A stretch of DNA of 33,661 nucleotides from 66-474 sp036568625 (GCA_036568625.1 DATCSF010000032.1:1-33661); one strand, 5' to 3'; counted from the first letter of the stretch, positions 1 to 7,444 are shown. Notes: generated by a model from the letters alone, not told the origin. Numbers and translations are program-made.

Positions 1-1
1 C

Positions 2-1312
2 GTCTACAGCTACGTGCATATCGGCAACGCGCGCGGGCCGGTGGTGTTCGACGTGCTGGCACGCCTGCTGCGCCGGCAATACCCGGGGTTGGTGTACGCG
101 CGCAACATCACCGACGTGGACGACAAGATCAACGCAGCGGCGCACGAAGCGGGTGTGCCGATTGCGGCCGTCGCAGAAAAATACGCCGCGATCTATCGCG
201 AGGACATGGCGAAGCTCGGGGTCGCGCCGCCCGACGTGGAACCGCTGGCGACGCAGCACATCACCGCCATCATTGCGATGTGTGAATCCTTGATCGCCTC
301 GGGCCATGCCTATGCAACCGACGGCCACGTGCTGTTCGACGTGGCGAAGTTCGCGGATTACGGCAAGCTCTCGGGCCGCTCCACCGACGAATTGCTCGCG
401 GGCGCGCGCATCGAAGTCGCGCCGTACAAGAAAACCCCCGCCGATTTCGTGCTGTGGAAACCGTCCACGCCCGAGCTGCCCGGCTGGGACAGCCCGTGGG
501 GGCGCGGCCGCCCCGGCTGGCACATCGAATGCTCGGCGATGGCGGCCGCGCACCTGGGCGATGTGATCGACATCCACGCCGGCGGCGTGGACCTGGTGTT
601 TCCGCACCACGAAAACGAAATCGCGCAGTCGCGCTGCGCGCATGGCACAAAAACCTTCGCGCGCTTCTGGCTGCACAACGGCATGCTCACCTTCGGCGGC
701 GCCAAGATGAGCAAGTCGGTCGGCAACGTCAAGCAACTGCACGCGCTGCTGGGACAACATCCGCCGGAAGCACTCCGTTACGCGTTGCTCTCCGCACATT
801 ACCGGCAACCGCTGGATTGGTCGGAAACGCTGATCGAGCAGAGCATCGCGACGCTGGACCGGCTGTACGGTACGCTGCGGGATCTTGCCGAATTCGACGT
901 GGAGCCGAAGGTCGGCAACGCCGACATGGAATCCGCGCTGGAGGACGACCTCAATACGCCGAAGGCACTCGCCCTGCTCAACCAGGACGCCGCTTTCGCA
1001 CGTCATATGCTGGACAAATCGCAGCGACCATTTGGCAAGAACGAGCGTGCCGAACTCGCCAATGCTAAGGCCGACCTGCTTGGCTGCGGTGAATTGCTCG
1101 GCCTGCTGCAGCAGGATCCGGAGGTCTGGTTTAAGCGGGGCGCCGAACAAGTGGATGCAGCACGCATCGAAAGCCTGCTCGAGGCGCGTCGTGCCGCCCG
1201 CGACGCACGCGATTTTGCCCGGGCCGATGGCATCCGCGACGAACTCGCTGCCATGGGCATCGCGATCGAAGACGGCCCACAAGGCACGCGCTGGAAAGTG
1301 GCGGAACGCTGA
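2..1312 (+). CDS. cysS: Cysteine--tRNA ligase, 5' end outside the window
   Basis: Charges tRNA-Cys with cysteine in the cytoplasm (class I aminoacyl-tRNA synthetase). The reading frame is open from base 2, and the first visible residues (VYSYVHIGNARG) are the HIGH-type ATP-binding signature, so about 25-30 N-terminal residues, including the first zinc-binding cysteine, lie outside the window. The GTG at 14 is internal and not the true start. Other family marks are GWHIEC with the zinc cysteine, HHENEIAQS, and the KMSKS loop (AKMSKSVGN, near base 710). The C-terminal helical anticodon-binding part is complete and ends in GTRWKVAER. sufE follows about 45 bases downstream on the same strand. Identification is secure. 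Confidence 0.97.
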   Translation, partial: VYSYVHIGNARGPVVFDVLARLLRRQYPGLVYARNITDVDDKINAAAHEAGVPIAAVAEKYAAIYREDMAKLGVAPPDVEPLATQHITAIIAMCESLIASGHAYATDGHVLFDVAKFADYGKLSGRSTDELLAGARIEVAPYKKTPADFVLWKPSTPELPGWDSPWGRGRPGWHIECSAMAAAHLGDVIDIHAGGVDLVFPHHENEIAQSRCAHGTKTFARFWLHNGMLTFGGAKMSKSVGNVKQLHALLGQHPPEALRYALLSAHYRQPLDWSETLIEQSIATLDRLYGTLRDLAEFDVEPKVGNADMESALEDDLNTPKALALLNQDAAFARHMLDKSQRPFGKNERAELANAKADLLGCGELLGLLQQDPEVWFKRGAEQVDAARIESLLEARRAARDARDFARADGIRDELAAMGIAIEDGPQGTRWKVAER

Positions 1313-1356
1313 ACCGCCGTTCGACGCACATGGCCACGTCGCGCGATAATCCCCCC

Positions 1357-1794
1357 ATGAACGATCTCGCCATCAACACCGCCATAGACGCCCAGCAGGA
1401 GATCATCGAAGAATTCGGGTTCTTCGACGACTGGACCGGTCGTTATCAATACCTGATCGACCTGGGTCGCAAATTGCCGCCGCTGACGGCCGTCGACATG
1501 ACCGACGTCAACAAGGTCGATGGTTGCCAATCGCAGGTCTGGATCGTCGTGTCCGGCGACGCGAACCGCCTCGACCTGCGCGCGGCCAGTGATTCGGCCA
1601 TTGTCTCGGGCCTGATCGCATTGCTGCTGCGCGTGTATTCCGGGCGCAGCGCACGCGAGATCCTGGACACCGATCCGGCGTTCATCAACGCGATCGGATT
1701 GGGCAAACACCTCTCACCCACGCGTTCCAATGGCCTCGCCTCGATGGTGAAGACCATCAAGGCGCATGCCGAACGCGCGTTGGCGCAGGGATGA
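1357..1794 (+). CDS. sufE: Cysteine desulfuration protein SufE
   Basis: Takes persulfide sulfur from the cysteine desulfurase SufS and passes it to the SUF Fe-S cluster scaffold. The 145-residue product has the SufE fold signatures: EEFGFFDDWTGRYQYLI near the N-terminus, then the acceptor cysteine Cys57 in VDGCQSQVW, and a C-terminal GLSPTRSNGL-type motif seen here as LSPTRSNGLASM. An in-frame ATG at 1330 would add nine residues, but 1357 gives the usual family start. No other suf gene lies beside it, so it is an isolated copy just downstream of cysS. It may be co-transcribed with cysS, a pairing that would link two cysteine-using functions; this is inference. Confidence 0.93.
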   Translation: MNDLAINTAIDAQQEIIEEFGFFDDWTGRYQYLIDLGRKLPPLTAVDMTDVNKVDGCQSQVWIVVSGDANRLDLRAASDSAIVSGLIALLLRVYSGRSAREILDTDPAFINAIGLGKHLSPTRSNGLASMVKTIKAHAERALAQG

Positions 1795-1812
1795 CGTCGG
1801 GCTGCACGATCG

Positions 1813-1981
1813 CGTAGGGCGGGAGCAGCGCACCCCGCCGATTGGCCCAACAGGCGGGTTGTCACCCGCCTACGAAAGCGACTTGGTAGGTTGGGCTAGC
1901 AGGCTCCATCCGCGAAGTCCAACGCGCGCGGCAGATCCTCGTTGGGCTTCCGCCGGTCAAGCTGGCGTCAGCCCACCTACG
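1813..1981. repeat. Two tandem GTAG-bounded inverted-repeat elements
   Basis: Two adjacent non-coding units each begin GTAGG and end CCTAC. The first (1814-1873) pairs GTAGGGCGGG with CCCGCCTAC, with one extra G in the left arm. The second (1886-1980) pairs GTAGGTTGGGCT with AGCCCACCTAC, with one extra T. Both lie between the convergent ends of sufE and clpX. GTAG-footed palindromes are a known class of REP-like elements in Stenotrophomonas and relatives; these units are longer than the typical hairpin, so membership of that class is inference. Confidence 0.6.
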
Positions 1982-2003
1982 GGTGTGGGTATCGATCTGA
2001 TAG

Positions 2004-2020
2004 GGCGAACGTCGTTCGCC
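2004..2020 (-). terminator. Perfect hairpin just after clpX
   Basis: GGCGAACG and CGTTCGCC are perfect complements around a single base, giving a strong 8-bp palindrome six bases beyond the clpX stop codon. No T-tract follows on the minus strand, so it is a candidate transcript-end stabiliser or factor-assisted terminator and not a classic intrinsic one. Confidence 0.4.
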
Positions 2021-2025
2021 GCCAA

Positions 2026-3318
2026 TCAGGCTGCGTCGCCCTCGCCCGCCGCGCGCTGCTGCTGCAGGTTGCCGCGATAGATCAGGTACGGCTCGGCCTG
2101 GCCGTTGATCACGGCTTCGTCCACCACGACCTTGCTGACGTGTTCCAGCGAAGGCAGCTCGTACATCGTATCGAGCAGCACGCTTTCGAGGATGGTGCGC
2201 AGGCCACGCGCGCCGGTCTTGCGCTTGATCGCGCGCTTGGCAATCGCGTTCAACGCATCCGGGCGAAACTCGATCTCGACGTTCTCCATGTCGAAGATCT
2301 TCTTGAACTGCTTGGTGATCGCGTTCTTCGGCTCGGTGAGGATCTTCACCAGCGCGTCTTCGTCCAGCTCGTCCAGCGTGGCGACGACCGGCAGGCGTCC
2401 GACGAATTCGGGGATCAGGCCGTATTTCACCAAATCTTCCGGTTCCACGTTGGCCAGCAGCGTGCCGACGTTCTGCTTGCGCTGCTTGCTGCGGATTTCT
2501 GCCGAGAAGCCGATGCCGGTGGTTTCCGAGCGCTGCTGGATGACCTTGTCCAGGCCCGAAAACGCGCCGCCGCAAATGAACAGGATGTTGCGGGTATCGA
2601 CCTGCAGGAATTCCTGCTGTGGATGCTTGCGGCCGCCCTGCGGCGGCACCGAGGCGATGGTGCCTTCGATCAGCTTCAGCAGCGCCTGCTGCACGCCCTC
2701 GCCCGAGACGTCGCGGGTGATCGACGGGTTTTCGCTCTTGCGCGAAATCTTGTCGATTTCATCGATGTAGACGATGCCGGTCTGCGCCTTCTCGACGTCG
2801 TAGTCGCACTTCTGCAGCAGCTTCTGGATGATGTTCTCGACATCCTCGCCAACGTAGCCCGCCTCGGTCAGCGTGGTCGCATCGGCGATGGTGAACGGCA
2901 CGTTCAAGAGGCGCGCCAGCGTTTCGGCCAGCAGCGTCTTGCCGCAGCCGGTCGGGCCGATCAGCAGGATGTTCGACTTCGCGAGCTCGATGTCGTCTTT
3001 CTTGGCACGCGACTCCATCCGCTTGTAATGGTTGTACACCGCGACGGCCAGCGCCTTCTTGGCACGGGTCTGCCCGATCACGTACTGGTCGAGCGTGTCC
3101 ATGATCTCGTGCGGCTTGGGCAACTGGGTGCGACCGGACGCAGCCTTTTCTTCCAGTTCCTCGCGGATGATGTCGTTGCAAAGCTCGACGCATTCATCGC
3201 AAATGAACACGCTGGGGCCCGCGATCAGCTTGCGGACCTCGTGCTGGCTCTTGCCGCAAAACGAGCAATACAGGATCTTGCCGCCTTCGCTGCCGCGGCC
3301 GGGCCGGTCCTCGCTCAT
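2026..3318 (-). CDS. clpX: ATP-dependent Clp protease ATP-binding subunit ClpX
   Basis: AAA+ unfoldase that feeds tagged proteins to ClpP in the cytoplasm. All diagnostic parts are present in the 430 residues: an N-terminal zinc-binding domain with Cys18, Cys21, Cys40 and Cys43; Walker A GPTGCGKT at 121-128; the pore loop GYVGED at 154-159; Walker B VYIDEID at about 183-189; the RKH loop at 230-232; and the ClpP-docking IGF tripeptide at 269-271. The ATG at 3318 is preceded by GGAG with six bases spacing. clpP and tig lie upstream on the same strand. A 150-base gap to clpP contains a candidate promoter region, so clpX may also be transcribed alone. No lon gene follows, unlike many relatives. 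Confidence 0.98.
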   Translation of the reverse strand: MSEDRPGRGSEGGKILYCSFCGKSQHEVRKLIAGPSVFICDECVELCNDIIREELEEKAASGRTQLPKPHEIMDTLDQYVIGQTRAKKALAVAVYNHYKRMESRAKKDDIELAKSNILLIGPTGCGKTLLAETLARLLNVPFTIADATTLTEAGYVGEDVENIIQKLLQKCDYDVEKAQTGIVYIDEIDKISRKSENPSITRDVSGEGVQQALLKLIEGTIASVPPQGGRKHPQQEFLQVDTRNILFICGGAFSGLDKVIQQRSETTGIGFSAEIRSKQRKQNVGTLLANVEPEDLVKYGLIPEFVGRLPVVATLDELDEDALVKILTEPKNAITKQFKKIFDMENVEIEFRPDALNAIAKRAIKRKTGARGLRTILESVLLDTMYELPSLEHVSKVVVDEAVINGQAEPYLIYRGNLQQQRAAGEGDAA

Positions 3319-3367
3319 TTCATGCTCCGTCGATCAGTCTTGCAATGCGTCATGGATGTTGCCCGGT

Positions 3368-3393
3368 TTCGGCTGCAGCATAACACAGCCGAA
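3368..3393 (-). promoter_or_regulatory. Inverted repeat over a possible clpX promoter
   Basis: TTCGGCTG and CAGCCGAA form a perfect 8-bp inverted repeat with a 10-base spacer, about 50 bases before the clpX start. On the minus strand the spacer contains TATGCT, a fair -10 hexamer, but no convincing -35 hexamer is visible. The arrangement could be an operator over a promoter or a leader hairpin. Both readings are inference. Confidence 0.35.
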
Positions 3394-3469
3394 CGCTGCG
3401 TCCGGTGCCGCGGCGCGTTCAGAAATCCACGAAAAAGAGGCGGGAAATCGCGAAGTTGCGACCGATGTC

Positions 3470-4105
3470 TCAGGCTGACTTCACCGATTCGTCGGGGCGG
3501 CGTTCGAACATCTGGTCGATCAAACCGTAGTCCTTCGCCTCGGTGGCGCTCATGAAACGGTCGCGCTCCATGTCGCGGGCGATCTCCTCGACCGTCTTGC
3601 CGGTGTGCTGGGCGTAGATCTCATTGAGCCGTCCACGGAGATACAGGATTTCCCGCGCGTGGATTTCGATGTCGGTGGCCTGGCCCTGGGCGCCGCCAGA
3701 GGGCTGGTGAATCATGATCCGCGAGTTCGGCAATGCATAGCGCTTGCCCTTGGTGCCGGCCATCAGCAGCAACGAGGCGGCGCTGGACGCCTGCCCGACG
3801 CACATGGTGCTGATGTCGGGTTTGACGAACTGCATGGTGTCGTAGATGGCGAGGCCCGAAGACACCACACCACCCGGACTGTTGATGTAGAACTGGATGT
3901 CCTTCTCGGGATTCTCCGATTCCAGGAACAGCATCTGGGCGACCACGAGGTTGGCGACATTGTCGTCGATCGGGCCGACCAGGAAGATGATGCGTTCCTT
4001 CAGCAACCGCGAATAGATGTCGAACGAACGCTCGCCGCGCGCGGTCTGCTCGACCACGATCGGGACCAGGTTCAGCGCCTGGGCTTGCTGGAATTGCTGC
4101 TGCAT
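3470..4105 (-). CDS. clpP: ATP-dependent Clp protease proteolytic subunit ClpP
   Basis: Serine protease that forms the tetradecameric chamber degrading proteins delivered by ClpX or ClpA. The 211-residue product carries the catalytic serine in GQASSAAS (Ser108), the catalytic histidine in MIHQPSGG (His133), and the RDMERDRF segment that holds the catalytic aspartate (about Asp178). The oxyanion-region motif INSPGG is at about 74-79. The start at 4105 has GGAGA five bases upstream and gives the family-typical length; an upstream in-frame start at 4213 would add 36 unrelated residues running into tig. It lies 26 bases after tig and before clpX on the same strand, the conserved tig-clpP-clpX order. 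Confidence 0.98.
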   Translation of the reverse strand: MQQQFQQAQALNLVPIVVEQTARGERSFDIYSRLLKERIIFLVGPIDDNVANLVVAQMLFLESENPEKDIQFYINSPGGVVSSGLAIYDTMQFVKPDISTMCVGQASSAASLLLMAGTKGKRYALPNSRIMIHQPSGGAQGQATDIEIHAREILYLRGRLNEIYAQHTGKTVEEIARDMERDRFMSATEAKDYGLIDQMFERRPDESVKSA

Positions 4106-4131
4106 GGAATTCTCCGGTTGACGGATGCGGC

Positions 4132-5439
4132 TCACCCCGCGGTGTTCTGCGGGTGCATCACCTCGTCGAAGCTCAGGGCGATTTCGGTGGTGTCCGCATG
4201 GTCGGCCACCCATTCGGAAACCTGGTCCTCGAGGACGGCGGTGCGAACGTTGTCCATCATCTGGGGGTTGCCGCGATAGAGTTCAATGACCTGCTCGGGC
4301 TCCTCGTAGGTGGAGGCGATCTTGGCGATCCGCTCCGTCACCTTGCGATTGTCCACCCGCAGGTTGTTGCTTTGCGCAATCTGGCGCAGCAGCAGGCCCG
4401 CGATCACGCGCTGGTGCGCGATCGGCTGGGCGGCTTCCAGCGCCGCGGACGGCAGCGCCTGCTCGCCGGAAAGGTTCGGCATGGCCGTGCGCACCAGCGA
4501 TTCGGCTTCGGCACGCTCCAGCACCTTGGGCACGTCCACGTCGGCGTAAGTGGCCGCGAGCTTGGCGCCGACCTCGTTGCGCAGACGCGCACGCAAGGCG
4601 TTGTCCAGCTCGCGCTCCAGATTGGCACGAACCTCCGTGCGGAAGGTTGCGACGGTGCCGTCGGCGATCCCGAAATTGCGGATGAATGATTCATCGACCG
4701 CCGGGGTTTTGGGTTCCTGCACTTCGCCGATTTTGAGTTCCACCCGGGCTCGCCGGGCGGCCAATTGCGGAATCGGGAAGGTGGGTGGGAATTCGGTGTC
4801 GAACGACAGCTCTTCGCCCGCCACGTGGCCGCGGAGCCCGTCGTCGAAGGCTGCCAGTGCGGTGTTGCCGCCCAGCACCGTCGCGGCGCGTTCGCGGCCC
4901 TCGGCGGGGTGGCGGAAATCATCGGCCTGGGCGGCGTAATCGACGATCACCATGTCGCCGTCTGTCGCGGCGCGCTCGACCTTCTCGAACGCGCGGCGCT
5001 GCACGCGCAGGGTTTCGATCATGCTGTCCACGTCGGCGTCGCCCACTTCGGCTTTCGGGCGATCGATCTTCAGGATTCCAACATCCACCGTCGGCAGTTC
5101 GGGCATCACCTCGAACGTGGCGGTGTAGGCGATTTCGCCATCCTTCGGCTTGCCGTCGGTGTCGATGCTGGGATTCGCGACCGGCTGCAGGTTCTGCTGC
5201 TGCACGGCTTCGCGGAAAGTGCTGCCGATCAGGTCGGAAAGCGCTTCGCCACGCACCTGCTCGCCGAAGCGCTGCTCGATGACCTTGGCCGGCACCTTGC
5301 CGGGCCGGAAACCCTTCAGCCGCACGTTGCGACCCAGTTCGCTGATGCGTTGGCGCACCTTGGACTCGAACTGTTCGGCCGGAAACTTGACGGTCAGCTT
5401 GCGTTCGAGCTTGCCGACGTTTTCCAGGGACACTTGCAT
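4132..5439 (-). CDS. tig: Trigger factor, ribosome-bound chaperone and prolyl isomerase
   Basis: Binds at the ribosomal exit tunnel and shields nascent chains. The 435 residues show the three-part family layout: an N-terminal ribosome-binding domain with the GFRPGKVP signature (about 43-50), a central FKBP-type prolyl isomerase domain beginning near GDMVIVDY, and a long helical C-terminal chaperone arm ending in the FDEVM-type tail (LSFDEVMHPQ). The ATG at 5439 has AGGAG four to five bases upstream. It begins the tig-clpP-clpX cluster and lies downstream of three tRNA genes on the same strand. A duplicated spacer (5510-5606) separates it from tRNA-Leu. Confidence 0.97.
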   Translation of the reverse strand: MQVSLENVGKLERKLTVKFPAEQFESKVRQRISELGRNVRLKGFRPGKVPAKVIEQRFGEQVRGEALSDLIGSTFREAVQQQNLQPVANPSIDTDGKPKDGEIAYTATFEVMPELPTVDVGILKIDRPKAEVGDADVDSMIETLRVQRRAFEKVERAATDGDMVIVDYAAQADDFRHPAEGRERAATVLGGNTALAAFDDGLRGHVAGEELSFDTEFPPTFPIPQLAARRARVELKIGEVQEPKTPAVDESFIRNFGIADGTVATFRTEVRANLERELDNALRARLRNEVGAKLAATYADVDVPKVLERAEAESLVRTAMPNLSGEQALPSAALEAAQPIAHQRVIAGLLLRQIAQSNNLRVDNRKVTERIAKIASTYEEPEQVIELYRGNPQMMDNVRTAVLEDQVSEWVADHADTTEIALSFDEVMHPQNTAG

Positions 5440-5509
5440 TGCAGCTCCTGATGTTCAGTGCGATGTTGCGTGTGCGTGTCGGGCCGTGCGCCAAGCCGCG
5501 TCGGCAAGA

Positions 5510-5606
5510 GCCCAGAGCCGCCGTCCATGGTCCAAGAGTTCGAGGTTGCCGTCCCTGGACAATAGAACCCAAAACCGCCCTCCATGGGTCGAGAGTTCGT
5601 GGTGCG
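5510..5606 (-). repeat. Imperfect direct duplication of the tRNA-Leu trailer
   Basis: Two related segments, 5510-5550 and 5567-5606, share the order CCCA, CCGCC, TCCATGG, GAGTTCG and GGT with an offset of 57 bases. The second copy runs into the last bases of tRNA-Leu (CCA end at 5600). The first copy ends in a similar GGTTGCC segment, so the duplicated unit seems to be trailer plus the very end of the tRNA. Confidence 0.55.
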
Positions 5607-5684
5607 AAAGGCGGGACTCGAACCCGCACGGGTTGCCCCACTGGAACCTAAATCCAGCGCGTCTGCCAGTTCCGCCACTTTCGC
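5600..5684 (-). tRNA. tRNA-Leu (TAG anticodon)
   Basis: An 85-base class II tRNA with acceptor pairing GCGAAAG/CTTTCGC, discriminator A and encoded CCA. The anticodon arm is CTGGA-TTTAGGT-TCCAG, with anticodon TAG reading CUA. The long variable arm and the GGTTCGA T-loop fit leucine tRNA. It is third in a minus-strand tRNA row upstream of tig. Confidence 0.95.
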
Positions 5685-5786
5685 CCAGCTCGATCCAGAT
5701 GATATCGCGCGAAGCGCGAAGATCGCTCTCCTCCCCCGCGAACGAGAAAGGACAAGGGGTCAGGGGCGCTCTTGCCTGGTCAAAAA

Positions 5787-5862
5787 TGGTGGGCCGTGAA
5801 GGACTCGAACCTTCGACCAAGAGATTAAGAGTCTCCTGCTCTACCAACTGAGCTAACGGCCC
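5787..5862 (-). tRNA. tRNA-Lys (CTT anticodon)
   Basis: A 76-base tRNA with acceptor pairing GGGCCGT/ACGGCCC, discriminator A and encoded CCA. The anticodon loop is CTCTTAA, giving CTT (reads AAG). The D-arm GCTCAGTTGGTAGAGC and T-loop GGTTCGAGTCC are canonical. About 100 bases of spacer with a degenerate GC-rich repeat separate it from tRNA-Leu. Confidence 0.95.
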
Positions 5863-5886
5863 GCAAACCTTGCATTGTACAAAAAA

Positions 5887-5963
5887 TGGGGTGGATGATG
5901 GGATTCGAACCCACGACAACCGGAATCACAATCCGGGACTCTAACCAGCTGAGCTACATCCAC
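5887..5963 (-). tRNA. tRNA-His (GTG anticodon)
   Basis: A 77-base tRNA with acceptor pairing GTGGATG/CATCCAC, discriminator C and encoded CCA. The preceding G at 5964 supplies the extra G(-1) that defines histidine tRNAs. The anticodon arm CCGGA-TTGTGAT-TCCGG gives anticodon GTG. It is first in the minus-strand tRNA row His-Lys-Leu. Confidence 0.96.
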
Positions 5964-6137
5964 CACATCGATCACAAACCGTCCTTGTTGCGGCTTCTGT
6001 TCGCCATCCATGGTTCACCGGTTCGACTCGCGCGCGATGCCGCCGCATCGGGCAGGCGCTCGCCGAACCATCACCGCAGCGAGCCGGCAATTTTCATCGA
6101 CCCGCCTGAAACTTGCAAGCCATGAACCCTCGGCCGA

Positions 6138-6166
6138 TTGATTCGCCACGGCCGCTGCGCTAGTTT
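6138..6166 (+). promoter_or_regulatory. Candidate promoter of xseB giving a leaderless transcript
   Basis: TTGATT (6138-6143) and TAGTTT (6161-6166) are separated by 17 bases. A start site seven bases after the -10 box would fall on the xseB ATG itself. No ribosome-binding sequence is visible before that ATG, which fits a leaderless message. Prediction by eye. Confidence 0.4.
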
Positions 6167-6172
6167 GCGTGC

Positions 6173-6448
6173 ATGCCCGAATCCTCCACCAAGCCCGAAG
6201 CAGCGGCCCCGGACGCTTCGCCCGTGGCGCAGTTCGAACAATCGCTCGATGAACTCGAACAACTGGTCGCCAAAATGGAGGGTGGCGAACTGACCCTCGA
6301 CGAATCGCTGCGTTCGTTCGAACGCGGGATCGTGCTTTACCGCCGTTGTCAGGCAGCGCTCGAACAGACCGAGGCCCGGGTCAAATTGCTGCTCGATCCC
6401 GGCCAGCCGGAATCGGCGCGTGCCTTCGCGCCGCCGGAAGAACCTTGA
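6173..6448 (+). CDS. xseB: Exodeoxyribonuclease VII small subunit
   Basis: Small subunit of the single-strand-specific nuclease that trims DNA ends during mismatch repair; it works only with XseA, which is not in this window. The 91 residues include the family core FEQSLDELEQLVAKMEGGELTLDE split over two helices, then SLRSFERGIVLYRRCQAALEQTEARV. The N-terminal 20 residues and the C-terminal tail (PPEEP) are low-complexity additions. In many gammaproteobacteria xseB is followed by ispA and dxs. Here the next gene is convergent and unrelated, so xseB stands alone. Confidence 0.95.
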   Translation: MPESSTKPEAAAPDASPVAQFEQSLDELEQLVAKMEGGELTLDESLRSFERGIVLYRRCQAALEQTEARVKLLLDPGQPESARAFAPPEEP

Positions 6449-6540
6449 GCCGGTCGTGCCCGTCACGCCAGTCTGGCGCGCGCAAACCACCTGCACTCGC
6501 GGCTTGAAGCCTGACAGGCGCACCTCGCCATGCGTGCCGA

Positions 6541-6558
6541 GCGGGCCAAACGGCCCGC
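6541..6558. terminator. GC hairpin between convergent genes
   Basis: GCGGGCC-AAAC-GGCCCGC is a perfect 7-bp stem with a 4-base loop, located between the ends of xseB and the DUF4870 gene, 14 bases from the latter's stop. It could serve both transcripts. No T-run follows on either strand. Confidence 0.45.
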
Positions 6559-6571
6559 CCGCACGATCGGA

Positions 6572-7012
6572 TTACTTGATCAGCCGCAGCGCGAACGGAT
6601 AACGATAGGCCACGCCTTCGTTGGCCTTGATCGCGGCCAGAATGATGAACACCAGCGCCGCGATGCCGATGATGACCATCAGCGGCAACGCGATGAAAAA
6701 GCCGATGCCGAGGGTTGCGAATCCCAAAATCGTCAGGATCACGAAAATGATCGCGATGGTGATGTTGAAATTCAGCGCCTCCTTGGCCTGATCGTTCACG
6801 AACGGCATGGTGTCCTTCTTCACCAGCCAGATGATCAGCGGGCCGAGGAACCAGCCCCAGCCGCCGACCCATCCGGTGACGAAGGCGCCGAGCAACGCGG
6901 ACAGATGCGCGAACATGGCCCACTGGCGCTCTTCCGCGGTCGGCGGCGCGCCTGCAGGTGGTGGTGCGCCGGCAGACGCCGGGGGTGTTACGGATTCCGG
7001 TGGAACGCTCAT
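6572..7012 (-). CDS. DUF4870 family small membrane protein
   Basis: A 146-residue integral membrane protein. The first 28 residues are Pro/Ala-rich and probably cytoplasmic. Then come the DUF4870-type pattern ERQWAMFAHLSALLG, a hydrophobic stretch ending in WLVKKD, the conserved FVNDQAKEALNF segment, and two further membrane helices (about 82-104 and 108-129) before the YRYPFALRLIK tail. Resemblance to DUF4870 proteins such as the Tic20-like family is clear, but their function is unknown. The ATG at 7012 has GGGAGG six bases upstream, which is better than an in-frame TTG two codons earlier. It is a single-gene unit, convergent with xseB. Confidence 0.85.
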   Translation of the reverse strand: MSVPPESVTPPASAGAPPPAGAPPTAEERQWAMFAHLSALLGAFVTGWVGGWGWFLGPLIIWLVKKDTMPFVNDQAKEALNFNITIAIIFVILTILGFATLGIGFFIALPLMVIIGIAALVFIILAAIKANEGVAYRYPFALRLIK

Positions 7013-7102
7013 CGCCAACCTCCCTCAAAGCAGTGATGGACGGGCCGCCACAAGACTTTCGTCGCTTGCACCGCGCGTGTCAAGCGACGGCCACCGGGGG
7101 AA

Positions 7103-7378
7103 TCAGGCCATCTCGGGATCCGAAACCACCATGTGCCCCAGCGGGTTCGCCGCCGCACTGCCCGTAAGCGGGCGCGCGCCATCGGGGCCGCGTGCGACCT
7201 GCGCATCCAGCCATGCGCACGGATCGCGCACGCTCGCCAGATCGCCGGGCTTGGCGCTCGGTCCGAAACGGTTGACCGCCACCACCACATCGCTTGCGGA
7301 AATGCCTGTATCTCGGTCGTTTCCGGAATCAACGCCCGCCTTGTCCTGGCGTTGACCAAACGGCGTACCATCGGGCAT
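7103..7378 (-). pseudogene. Remnant of a DUF1800 family gene (N-terminal fragment)
   Basis: The longest gene-less stretch here (7013-7488) contains an open minus-strand segment. Its product includes VAVNRFGPSAKPGDLASVRDP followed by AWLDAQV, and this matches the usual beginning of DUF1800 proteins (ALNRFGLGARPGEL...WL..QL). Those proteins are normally several hundred residues long; this frame stops after about 70 homologous residues (ends at 7103). The 25 residues before ASDVV look unrelated. I read it as a decayed gene start with the rest deleted. The partner DUF1501 gene often seen beside DUF1800 is absent. Confidence 0.6.
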
Positions 7379-7405
7379 CCACGACCCTAAGTGCGAATAA
7401 GGCCG

Positions 7406-7444
7406 GGAAAGCCGGGATTGCTGCCTCGACCTAGCCGGCTTTCC
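7406..7444 (+). promoter_or_regulatory. Perfect 10-bp inverted repeat in the DUF4242 gene leader
   Basis: GGAAAGCCGG (7406-7415) and CCGGCTTTCC (7435-7444) are perfect complements with a 19-base spacer, ending 44 bases before the DUF4242 start codon. It may be an operator or a leader hairpin. No known riboswitch pattern was recognised. Confidence 0.45.

Noticed and set aside
5700..5786. Extra tRNA or small RNA between tRNA-Lys and tRNA-Leu
   Set aside because: No cloverleaf can be drawn; the segment looks like a degenerate GC-rich spacer repeat.
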